Of a stretch of DNA of 64,000 nt, positions 29,223 through 36,404 are shown piece after piece. Position 1 is the stretch's first letter, and every line of letters begins with the position of its first letter. Origin of the DNA: Acidobacteriota bacterium (lineage in GTDB: Bacteria > Acidobacteriota > Blastocatellia > RBC074); the NCBI GenBank assembly GCA_018269055.1, contig JAFDVI010000055.1, positions 1-64,000 on the forward strand. Direction: 5' to 3'. The notes beneath the pieces were generated by a model that saw only the letters and a list, made by a program, of their open reading frames with translations, had not been told where the DNA came from and searched no databases. A program made the translations under genes and the position numbers.

Positions 29223-30615
29223 AAATGATTCCGCCAACAGCCACAAAAGCGAACGCGCCGCCGATGACCTTGAGAAAGAACAGCCAACGGTTGGCGCTGG
29301 ATGATGGCGGAATCATCGCGACAAGCATGGCAAACAACGTCACCGACAACCCGCTGAGGCCGATTACCCAACCTGAAATGCTCCTTCCTGGAATCAAAGC
29401 TGTTTCCCCAGAACCTCTGCTGTTGAGATGAATCAAATACGTGATGAACAAATAGACAAACGGGATGAAGTACACCAGCAACTGTGTGTCGAGCAGGATC
29501 AAATAGACTTCCTCAACCTTGGTGCCTCGCCCCAATACCGACACCAACAAAAACGCCGTTGCCAATCCGGCCTGCACCAGAATCGCGGCGTAAGGTGTTC
29601 GCCATCGCGGGTGAATGTTGCCAAACCACGACGGGAAATACCGATCCAGACCGATGACAAATGCGATGCGCGCGGGCGCAACCAGCCAGGCGCCCACGCC
29701 ACCTAAGATTCCGATGACATAAAGCGCCGCGCACGCAGGGGCGATCCACCACAATTCGGCTGACAACCGCGTTGCGCCGTTGGAGATTGCTTGCAGAAAG
29801 CCGGACACCAGATTGATCTGTTCAATCGGAACCAGCCACAGCACTGCGCCGGTTCCCAGAACGTATGCCAGCGCAATCAGCGGCGCTGAAATCAGCACGG
29901 CGCGCGGCAGATTGCGCCGAGGATTTTCGATCTCATCGCCCATTGCTGCCACCAATTCGACCCCCGCAAAGGCAAAAGCAACCGAAGCCAACAGGTTCAA
30001 CGAACCAAGGTCACTGAAATCAGGAATCAACGTTTGGCGATTCAATGGATTGGCGGGCGCGCCGCTCAGCACGCCAATAACGCCAAACAAAATGACGATG
30101 ACACCCAGGATGTACGTGCTCATCGCGCCGATGTTTTGCAACCATTTGCCCGTTCCCACTCCGATGATGTTGATCGCTACGGCCAACCATAACGACAACA
30201 GCGTCACGGACAACACATACGGCCAGTTCTCGCTCAACTTGCTATCACCTTTTCCAAACACAAATGTGGCAATGACCGACGCCGACAAGAGCAGACTAGG
30301 GTAATAAGGCGCATTGCTGATCCAGTAACACCATCCGCATAAAAACCCGTGGCCCACGCCCAGCGCACGTTTCGTCCAATCGTATATGCCGCCTTCGTTG
30401 GGAAAGCGCGACGATAGCTCCACTACAGCCAGTCCCTGGGGAATGAAAAACAACAGCGCCGCCATCATCCACAACAGCAAAGCCCCCGCGCCGAATTTTG
30501 CCGAAGTCGCCAAATGCCTAAGCCCAAGCACCGCCGCCACGTTGAATAAAACCAGATCTTGCAATTTCAACGCACGAACAAGACGCGGATGGGGTGATTC
30601 GTGTTCTTCAATCAT
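29185..30615 (-). CDS. APC-superfamily amino-acid permease
   Basis: 476 residues with about 12 TM helices. The N-terminal helix-1 region (LQDLVLFNVAAVLGLRHLA) lacks the strict GxGIFG of typical members. The helix-6 region VAFAFAGVELVAAMGDEIEN carries the conserved substrate-site Ala/Phe-Ala-Gly-x-Glu. The family exchanges amino acids for protons, sodium ions or other amino acids; substrate unknown. AGAGGG precedes the ATG. It is divergent from the CocE gene (149 bp), where the two promoters must lie, and overlaps the GarR-like gene at its 3' end. Confidence 0.88.
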   Translation of the reverse strand: MIEEHESPHPRLVRALKLQDLVLFNVAAVLGLRHLATSAKFGAGALLLWMMAALLFFIPQGLAVVELSSRFPNEGGIYDWTKRALGVGHGFLCGWCYWISNAPYYPSLLLSASVIATFVFGKGDSKLSENWPYVLSVTLLSLWLAVAINIIGVGTGKWLQNIGAMSTYILGVIVILFGVIGVLSGAPANPLNRQTLIPDFSDLGSLNLLASVAFAFAGVELVAAMGDEIENPRRNLPRAVLISAPLIALAYVLGTGAVLWLVPIEQINLVSGFLQAISNGATRLSAELWWIAPACAALYVIGILGGVGAWLVAPARIAFVIGLDRYFPSWFGNIHPRWRTPYAAILVQAGLATAFLLVSVLGRGTKVEEVYLILLDTQLLVYFIPFVYLFITYLIHLNSRGSGETALIPGRSISGWVIGLSGLSVTLFAMLVAMIPPSSSANRWLFFLKVIGGAFAFVAVGGIIFMTSTRQAARKL

Positions 30616-30764
30616 TTGCCCTCTTTTGATGAATGGAAATTTGTCAGAATTGAATGGCGCGCATTGTCCATCAACAGCGAAAAAATTGACAGGCTGGTAA
30701 TGGCATTCCGGGATTGGGTCGTCTATGCTCTGAGCCGTTCACAATCCCATTTCGGAGCAACTGA

Positions 30765-32654
30765 ATGAGACTTATTAACTATCCCCGATTCCTTTCCTTT
30801 GTTGTCGTTCTTTTTCTTCTTTCTTTCCACACTGGCTCGACGGCGACTTCAGCAAAAACGCAATCTGGCATAAAAGCCAATTTCACCAAATCAGAACACC
30901 TGATTCCGATGCGCGACGGCAAACGGTTGTTCACCGTCGTGTATTCGCCGAAAGACACCTTGCAACCGTACCCGATTTTGATGCAACGCACGCCTTATGG
31001 TTCCGGGCCGTACGGCGCTGAATCGTATAAAGGCACGCTGGGTCCTTCGCCACTATTTACCAACGAAGGCTATATTTTCATGTACCAGGACGTGCGCGGC
31101 ACGTTTATGTCCGAAGGCGAATTTGAAGATGTGCGTCCATTCAATCCCCACAAAAAATCCAACTTGGATATTGACGAAGCCAGCGACACTTTCGACACGA
31201 TTGACTGGTTGATTAAAAGCATTCCCAATAACAACGGTCGCGTAGGCATTTATGGAATTTCCTATCCGGGTTTTTATGCGGCGACTGCGTTGCAAGATCC
31301 GCATCCAGCCTTGAAAGCCGCTTCGCCGCAAGCGCCGATTGCCGACTGGTTTCTGGGTGACGACGATCACCACAACGGCGCGTATTTCCTGAACGAATCC
31401 TTTGGCTTCATCACGTTTTTTGGCATGCCGCGCCCCCAGCCGACACCAAATCAATTCAAAAATTTCGATTACGGCACGAACGACGGTTACAAGTTTTATC
31501 TGGAACTTGGATCGCTGGCGAACGTCAATCCGCGATACTTGAAAGGCCAGAGCAAATACTGGAACGACGTGATCAAACACGGAACCTACGACGAATTTTG
31601 GCAATCGCGCAGCGTGTTGCCGTACCTCAAAAAAGTTATGCCGGCGGTTCTGACTGTCGGAGGCTGGTTCGACGCCGAAGATTTGTACGGCGCGCTGCAC
31701 GTTTATCAGGCGATTGAAAAGAACAATCCCAAAACAAACAATAATCTGGTGATGGGTCCCTGGTCGCACGGCGGTTGGGCGCGCGGAACAGGGGAATCAC
31801 TGGGCAACATCCGGTTCGATGTGAAAACCGCCGAATGGTTTCGCGAAAACGCCGAGCTGAAGTTTTTCAACTTTTACCTGAAAGACAAAGGCGAGGTGAA
31901 GCTGCCGGAAGCGATGGTGTTTCAGACCGGAGCGAACGAATGGAAATCTTATGACCAATGGCCGCCGAAAGATGCGCAACCGCGCTCGCTGTACCTTCAA
32001 GCCAACGGCAAACTGTCTTTTGATGCGGTGCCAAAATCTTCTGCAGAATTTGATGAATACGTTAGCGATCCGGCGAATCCGGTTCCCTACTCCAGTCAAA
32101 CCGGCATCAATCGCAACGCGGGTTATATGATCGAAGACCAACGTTTCCTGGCTCAACGACCGGACGTGTTGTCATATCAAACCGATGCGTTGAAGCAGGA
32201 CGTGACACTGGCGGGGCCGATGGTCGCTGATTTGTTTGTTTCAACCACTGGCACGGATGCCGATTTCGTCGTCAAGCTGATTGACGTTTACCCTGACGAT
32301 GCGCCGAACAATTCTCCGCTGGGCGAAAAGGTCAAAATGGGCGGGTTTCAAATGCTGGTGCGCGGCGAAGTGATGCGCGGTAAATTCCGCAACAGCTTCT
32401 CCAAACCCGAACCGTTCACACCCGGCAAACCTGCCGAAGTCAAATTCAATTTGCAGGACATCAACCACACTTTCAAAGCCGGTCACAAAATCATGATTCA
32501 GGTGCAAAGCTCATGGTTTCCACTGGTAGATCGCAATCCGCAAAAGTTCGTGGACATTTACAACGCTGCGGATTCCGATTTTCAGAAGGCGACGCACAGG
32601 ATTTTTCATTCAGCCAGGCTGAGTTCGCATTTGAAAGTCGGTGTGTTGAAGTGA
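30765..32654 (+). CDS. Exported CocE/NonD (X-Pro dipeptidyl-peptidase S15 fold) hydrolase
   Basis: 629 residues, signal peptide at 1-28. The alpha/beta-hydrolase motifs are IPMRDGKRLFTVVYSPKD at the start, QDVRGTFMSEGEFEDVRP (oxyanion Tyr/Arg region), the nucleophile elbow GIYGISYPGFYAATAL, the acid near VGGWFDAEDLYG, and the His in MGPWSHGGW. A C-terminal jelly-roll domain (TDALKQDVTLAGPMVADLFV onwards) is typical. Members include cocaine esterase, glutaryl-7-ACA acylase and alpha-amino-acid ester hydrolase. The function here is probably ester or peptide hydrolysis in the periplasm. Confidence 0.92.
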   Translation: MRLINYPRFLSFVVVLFLLSFHTGSTATSAKTQSGIKANFTKSEHLIPMRDGKRLFTVVYSPKDTLQPYPILMQRTPYGSGPYGAESYKGTLGPSPLFTNEGYIFMYQDVRGTFMSEGEFEDVRPFNPHKKSNLDIDEASDTFDTIDWLIKSIPNNNGRVGIYGISYPGFYAATALQDPHPALKAASPQAPIADWFLGDDDHHNGAYFLNESFGFITFFGMPRPQPTPNQFKNFDYGTNDGYKFYLELGSLANVNPRYLKGQSKYWNDVIKHGTYDEFWQSRSVLPYLKKVMPAVLTVGGWFDAEDLYGALHVYQAIEKNNPKTNNNLVMGPWSHGGWARGTGESLGNIRFDVKTAEWFRENAELKFFNFYLKDKGEVKLPEAMVFQTGANEWKSYDQWPPKDAQPRSLYLQANGKLSFDAVPKSSAEFDEYVSDPANPVPYSSQTGINRNAGYMIEDQRFLAQRPDVLSYQTDALKQDVTLAGPMVADLFVSTTGTDADFVVKLIDVYPDDAPNNSPLGEKVKMGGFQMLVRGEVMRGKFRNSFSKPEPFTPGKPAEVKFNLQDINHTFKAGHKIMIQVQSSWFPLVDRNPQKFVDIYNAADSDFQKATHRIFHSARLSSHLKVGVLK

Positions 32655-32656
32655 GG

Positions 32657-33385
32657 TTAGAGGATTCGTTTATATGTCGTCGGGCTGGCGTTGAAATAAA
32701 GCTGGTCGCCAATTCGAGAAACCTGGCCGGTGATTTCAACCGGCTCGGCGACGAAATCCAATACCTGTTGGTTGACCGGCTCGCTTTTATCGGAAACCAG
32801 CCACAGGGTGACGCGACGGCCATTGGCGTCTTGCACGACAAACATCGGCGGAATGCCGCCGCGAATACACAGCGCAGCGCATTCTCGATGCGGTTTCGTA
32901 TGACCGGGATTCATCACGCCCAGATAACATTTGCTATCCACGATTTCGCCTGCAAGCGTGTGCGTTCCCAAATCTTCAAACGTTTCTTCCAGCGGAGGCG
33001 GCTGCCCAACGCCCTGAATGGAACCCGCCACAACTTCGATCATTTCCGTTTTGTCGCGATGAATCAGCGTCCCGCGCAACTTGATCGTTTTTCCGTCCAA
33101 ACTGGAAATCAGCGGCTTTGCGCCGTGTTTGCCCTCGGCCACCAAAGCAAAACTTTTGTGTTCGACGACCAGCAACGGAATTGGCCATTCGCGCACCACG
33201 CCTTCAAATTCGCGCACATGGCCAAACTCAAAAAAGCTGGCCGAAAACCGGTGCTGGCCGAAAACCAACGTCACCGCAATTATTGCCGCCAATGCGAGCA
33301 ATCCAATCGCCGCACGTTTGGTCACCGCCGCAATCCCCTGCGGAGCTTTTGGCAAATAGCCGATGTAAAACTCTCTCAAATTCAT
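32657..33385 (-). CDS. One-TM protein with Cys motif, last gene of the Rieske operon
   Basis: 242 residues from MNLREF (ATG at 33385); a TTG at 33406, overlapping the Rieske stop as TTGA, is an alternative. One TM helix (AAIGLLALAAIIAVTLVF) is followed by a mostly beta domain outside the membrane. A motif reading GEIVDSKCYLGVMNPG then HRECAALCIRGGIPP contains three Cys and two His, which could bind metal or form disulphides. I recognise no named family, though similar DSKC...CA..C...G.PP proteins occur beside Rieske genes elsewhere (from memory). The 3' end is 2 bp from the convergent CocE stop. Confidence 0.8.
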   Translation of the reverse strand: MNLREFYIGYLPKAPQGIAAVTKRAAIGLLALAAIIAVTLVFGQHRFSASFFEFGHVREFEGVVREWPIPLLVVEHKSFALVAEGKHGAKPLISSLDGKTIKLRGTLIHRDKTEMIEVVAGSIQGVGQPPPLEETFEDLGTHTLAGEIVDSKCYLGVMNPGHTKPHRECAALCIRGGIPPMFVVQDANGRRVTLWLVSDKSEPVNQQVLDFVAEPVEITGQVSRIGDQLYFNASPTTYKRIL

Positions 33386-33402
33386 AAAGCGATCTTCGCG
33401 CG

Positions 33403-34437
33403 TCAAATGCTGGCAGGTTCTACTTTTGTGCCGGGCGCGTTTGGTTTGGGATCAACCAGGACTCTGTCGCCGACAACTTTGACGTTGAAGGTTGGAACCT
33501 TTTCCGCAAACGGCGGCGGCGAAGCTCCTGAATCCGGCAAGTATTGATACCCGTGCCAGGGGCAGGTCACGCAACCGTCAATAATGCGCCCTTCACCCAA
33601 AGGGCCGTTTTGATGCTGACAGACATTGGAAAGCGCCGAAATTTTGCCGTCGTATTTGAAAACAGCAACTCGCTCCCCGGTCAGCGAAACGATCCTGGCG
33701 CAGTTGTTTTCAATCTCTTCGACGCTGCATACATCCACAAAACCATTTTCCAATTTTACGGAGGATTTCGGCTGATCCAACTCCTTTTCCCGCCACCCGG
33801 CAGCCAGATGCAATCCCAAGACCATCACCATTCCAATGCCCAGCAGCATTGCCAGCAGCGGATTGGTTTCCGCTTGCAACACGCCCAGCAAAACGTGCGC
33901 GACGATCAACCCATAAGCCACGTAAACCAGCATGTGCAGCCGTTTCCAAACCGGCGCAGTCAAATTCGCCAACCAGAAATCGTGGCTGGTCGCCGCCATC
34001 AAAAACAGAATCAGCAACGCCAGAAGCCCAAGCGGTTGAAACGGGAAATTGCTCAAACTGTTGTATCGCGTGTTGCTGACCAGAACGCTGACCAGCGGGT
34101 TCAATTCGCCAAGTGTATGGAATTGAAAAATTGAAAAGCTCCCGTGCGCCAGCGCAACCAGGAACATTGTCACGCCGAGATGACGACGGTTGTACAACAG
34201 CGGCAACAATCGCGGAAACAAACGGCACAGCGGCCCGATGCACAAGATCACATGCAGCATCAACAACGCGCAGGTTCCGAGTCCTCGGATAAACAGCGTT
34301 TCAATCGTCGCGTTTGGCCGGGCGAAGGCTCCGAGTCCAACAAACACTGACAGATACACCGCTATACTCGCCACGATCACGCCATCGTAAATCTTTTTTT
34401 GCCGGTTCCAGCCGACCGATGTATAGGCGTGGCTCAT
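33403..34437 (-). CDS. Ferric-reductase-like (MsrQ/YedZ-type) membrane domain fused to Rieske 2Fe-2S domain
   Basis: 344 residues. About 1-215 is a six-TM ferric-reductase-like haem-b domain with His in transmembrane positions (LLMLHVILCIGPL, FLVALAHGSF, KRLHMLVYVAYGLIVAHVLL). About 225-335 is a Rieske domain with CQHQNGPLG and CPWHGYQY, the CxH...CxxH cluster ligands. The fusion would pass electrons between the iron-sulphur cluster and haem. The start ATG overlaps the stop of the 53-residue gene (ATGA), so translation is coupled. Electron donor and acceptor are unknown. Confidence 0.9.
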   Translation of the reverse strand: MSHAYTSVGWNRQKKIYDGVIVASIAVYLSVFVGLGAFARPNATIETLFIRGLGTCALLMLHVILCIGPLCRLFPRLLPLLYNRRHLGVTMFLVALAHGSFSIFQFHTLGELNPLVSVLVSNTRYNSLSNFPFQPLGLLALLILFLMAATSHDFWLANLTAPVWKRLHMLVYVAYGLIVAHVLLGVLQAETNPLLAMLLGIGMVMVLGLHLAAGWREKELDQPKSSVKLENGFVDVCSVEEIENNCARIVSLTGERVAVFKYDGKISALSNVCQHQNGPLGEGRIIDGCVTCPWHGYQYLPDSGASPPPFAEKVPTFNVKVVGDRVLVDPKPNAPGTKVEPASI

Positions 34438-34595
34438 CGTTGGCCTCCCGCAGATGTTTGCAGCAATGCACTTGGAAGTCGTGAATTGACGGGTACGGGC
34501 TTTCTGGCCATCAAGCCGACGATGAACAGCACAGCCAGAACCAAGGCCAGAATCAGGATTGTAATGCGATGCTGTCGGCGAAGCGGGCGAATCAT
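34434..34595 (-). CDS. 53-residue single-TM protein in the Rieske operon
   Basis: The short frame runs from the ATG at 34595 (strong AGGGGG box) to a TGA that overlaps the Rieske start. It overlaps its upstream neighbour in the same ATGA way. The basic N-terminus (MIRPLRRQHR) is followed by one TM helix (ITILILALVLAVLFIVGLM) and a short tail, so the tail probably faces the periplasm. It is easy to miss because of its size. The double overlap, ribosome-binding site and TM helix argue that it is real. It may be a small assembly or structural subunit. Confidence 0.75.
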   Translation of the reverse strand: MIRPLRRQHRITILILALVLAVLFIVGLMARKPVPVNSRLPSALLQTSAGGQR

Positions 34596-34852
34596 TCGAT
34601 CCCCCTCCGGGCCAGATTGCGATGGTCGTTGGTTTCAGTTGGCGGGTGCGTTTGGCCTCGGAGCCAGCGTTTCAGCAGCAGCGGCCAAAAAGCGGCGGAG
34701 CCAAACAGGATCAGGAAGCGAAATCCGGCGGACGATTCTTTTGCCGCCGGATCAATTTTGCCAACGCCGACAATGACGAAAAAAAGGGCAAACAAAAATC
34801 CAACCGCAGCATAAATCATCACCAAATTGACGACCCATTGCGCAACGATCAT
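34592..34852 (-). CDS. 86-residue two-TM protein, first gene of the Rieske operon
   Basis: Two hydrophobic segments (VVNLVMIYAAVGFLFALFFV and FRFLILFGSAAFWPLLLKRW) are joined by a short loop with VGKIDPAAKESS. Similar small proteins with the pattern GV..IDPAA...FR.LI.PG..A.WPLLL.RW occur next to ferric-reductase-like proteins in other bacteria (remembered family pattern, not checked). It overlaps the 53-residue gene by 4 nt. Function unknown; probably a membrane subunit or assembly factor of the redox complex. Confidence 0.75.
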   Translation of the reverse strand: MIVAQWVVNLVMIYAAVGFLFALFFVIVGVGKIDPAAKESSAGFRFLILFGSAAFWPLLLKRWLRGQTHPPTETNDHRNLARRGIE

Positions 34853-34921
34853 AGATGCTTTTTTCTCCGCCGGGATAATCAGACTTCGGTGTGGTTTTAT
34901 TCCGCAGGCTGAGGCGGTTTC

Positions 34922-34958
34922 GATCGAAGAGGAAGATTATTCCTCTTCCTCTTCGATC
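34922..34958 (-). terminator. Hairpin across the stop codon of the Hfq-like gene
   Basis: 13-bp inverted repeat (34922-34934 with 34946-34958) that includes the codons of the poly-Glu tail and the stop codon. No T run follows on the transcript, so it may act as a 3' stabiliser more than a terminator. Confidence 0.4.
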
Positions 34959-35467
34959 TCATACATGTAGTTGATACCGTCTTTGCGAAGAAACATCTTG
35001 GGGCTGCCGTCGGCAGGTTCAATGCTGATGGTGTCCATATCGTAATAGCGCACGAAGCCCTGAATCAGATCGCCATTCTTCACCTTCACGGCCATCAGCT
35101 GTTCGGCTTGGATCAACTCTTTGAAATAAAGCCCTTCCATTCCCGTAGATTCAATGTTCGGGAACGTAGGCTTCTTGATGATTTTCTTTTTGGCTTTTTT
35201 CTTTTTGGCCGCTTTCTTTTTGCCGAAAGGTTTGGCGCCAAACTTACCGCCGGGTTTGCCGCCAAATTTACCGCCACCGGGTTTACTGCCAAACCTGCCA
35301 CCACCACCGCCGGAGCGGCCTCCGCCTCCTGAGCGACCGCCGCCGCCTCCGCCGGAGCGGTTTCCGCCGCCGCCGCCGGAACGACCTCCGCCACCGCCGG
35401 AGCGGCCTGAGCCGGACCCTGAACCTGAACGTCTATTTGACGAACCGCGGTTGTTGAAAATAGGCAT
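34937..35467 (-). CDS. Hfq/Sm-like RNA-binding protein with Gly-rich and Lys-rich N-terminal tail
   Basis: 176 residues in three parts: a Gly/Arg/Ser-rich low-complexity region (about 1-80, many RSGGGG units), a Lys-rich stretch (81-100), and a C-terminal Sm-like domain (about 108-170). The last reads YFKELIQAEQLMAVKVKNG, then LIQGFVRYYDMDTISIE, then MFLRKDGINYMYE. This matches the order of Hfq's Sm1 (strand with NG, then G.v...D) and Sm2, although the Hfq KHA of Sm2 is RKDG here. It ends in an acidic run. By analogy with RGG proteins it probably binds RNA. A GAGGAG box precedes the ATG. It lies 25 nt after the TPR lipoprotein gene, which overlaps gyrA. Confidence 0.75.
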   Translation of the reverse strand: MPIFNNRGSSNRRSGSGSGSGRSGGGGGRSGGGGGNRSGGGGGGRSGGGGRSGGGGGRFGSKPGGGKFGGKPGGKFGAKPFGKKKAAKKKKAKKKIIKKPTFPNIESTGMEGLYFKELIQAEQLMAVKVKNGDLIQGFVRYYDMDTISIEPADGSPKMFLRKDGINYMYEIEEEEE

Positions 35468-35492
35468 AATGCTCCTCTTGATTGTGTAATGG

Positions 35493-36404
35493 TTATTTCT
35501 TTTTCCAGTTCAATGTCGTTTGCGGGGAAAGGTTCCGTTGGCGCTGTTGCTCTTGAATGGCGGCAATTCGCTGTGGAATGTAATTCGGCGAAGCCGGATC
35601 AGGTTCCGTTTCTTTCAAAGTCTGAATTGCCTGATCGTATTCAAAAATGCGTTCGTAACAATCCGCCAGACGAATTCGCGCGGTGCGCCTGAGCGGAGGA
35701 TCCTGTGTATATTGAACCACGTTTTGATAAACAGGAACCGCTTCGTCAAATTCGTCGCGCAACAAATGAATGCCGCCAATTTGCAGATAAGCCTTTTCGC
35801 ATAGCTCGTCGTACGCGGCGTCCTTCACTACTTTCTGGTATTCCGCCAAAGCCTGTCCGAGGTCTTTCAATTCGTAATATTGGTCGGCAATCATCAATCT
35901 GACGCGGCGTTTTTCCTTGGTGTCGGTCGCCAAGGGAAGCGCGCTTTCGTATTCCCCTATGGCTTCACGATATTTTTGCGTGGCGAAATAACATTCCGCC
36001 AAACTCAATTTTGCCTTGTAAAGCTCAGGCGATTTTGGAAAGTCTTCAATGAAATGCAGGTAATGCTGGATCGCACGGTCATATTGTTTCAGATCCCGGC
36101 GGCAGATTGTCGCCGCCTGCAATCGCGCAAAACCGTTTTTATCCCCTTGTGGATTTTGCTTCAGAAACTCTTCGTACAACTCCGCAGCGCCCGCATAATC
36201 GCCACTATCCCACGCCGCCTGGGCACGTTCAAGCTGTGCTTTGCTCGAACAGGCCGATGAAAAAATCAAAAGGCAAAGGGCAAAAGGCAAAAGGCAAAAA
36301 TACAGGAACTGGCTCCCGTATGTCGCCAAGTCAGTACAGAGGTTCGGCCCCCACAATACGGCGATTGTCACGTTTGCTTTTCGGTTACTACTTATCCTCA
36401 TCAT
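35493..36404 (-). CDS. TPR lipoprotein, BamD/YbgF-like
   Basis: 303 residues from the ATG at 36404, which overlaps the end of gyrA by 17 bp. The N-terminus before the signal peptide is unusually long (about 32 residues), so a later start is possible. The hydrophobic core [13 protein letters not shown] ends in an imperfect lipobox SSAC (Cys at about 52). TPR-like repeats follow ([78 protein letters not shown]). It resembles the outer-membrane assembly factor BamD and other periplasmic TPR proteins; the role is inferred. The signal-peptide core is written by a 7-bp tandem array. Confidence 0.75.
   Translation of the reverse strand: MMRISSNRKANVTIAVLWGPNLCTDLATYGSQFLYFCLLPFALCLLIFSSACSSKAQLERAQAAWDSGDYAGAAELYEEFLKQNPQGDKNGFARLQAATICRRDLKQYDRAIQHYLHFIEDFPKSPELYKAKLSLAECYFATQKYREAIGEYESALPLATDTKEKRRVRLMIADQYYELKDLGQALAEYQKVVKDAAYDELCEKAYLQIGGIHLLRDEFDEAVPVYQNVVQYTQDPPLRRTARIRLADCYERIFEYDQAIQTLKETEPDPASPNYIPQRIAAIQEQQRQRNLSPQTTLNWKKK
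36268..36300. repeat. Tandem 7-bp array AAAAGGC, coding a signal-peptide core
   Basis: Four heptamers (AAAAGGC, AAAGGGC, AAAAGGC, AAAAGGC) plus five bases of a fifth. Read on the minus strand as TTTTGCC units, it encodes most of [13 protein letters not shown]. Since 7 is not a multiple of 3, successive units are read in different frames, yet all give hydrophobic residues. Confidence 0.85.

Noticed and set aside
30616-30764. TTGACA at 30686-30691 as a -35 box for the CocE gene
   Set aside because: No -10-like hexamer lies 16-18 nt downstream, so a promoter call is not supported.
35154-35489. Pro-rich plus-strand frame opposite the Hfq-like gene
   Set aside because: It is the mirror of the Gly-rich repeats (PPPPERPPP from GGG-coding DNA). 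There is no ribosome-binding site and no independent coding sign.
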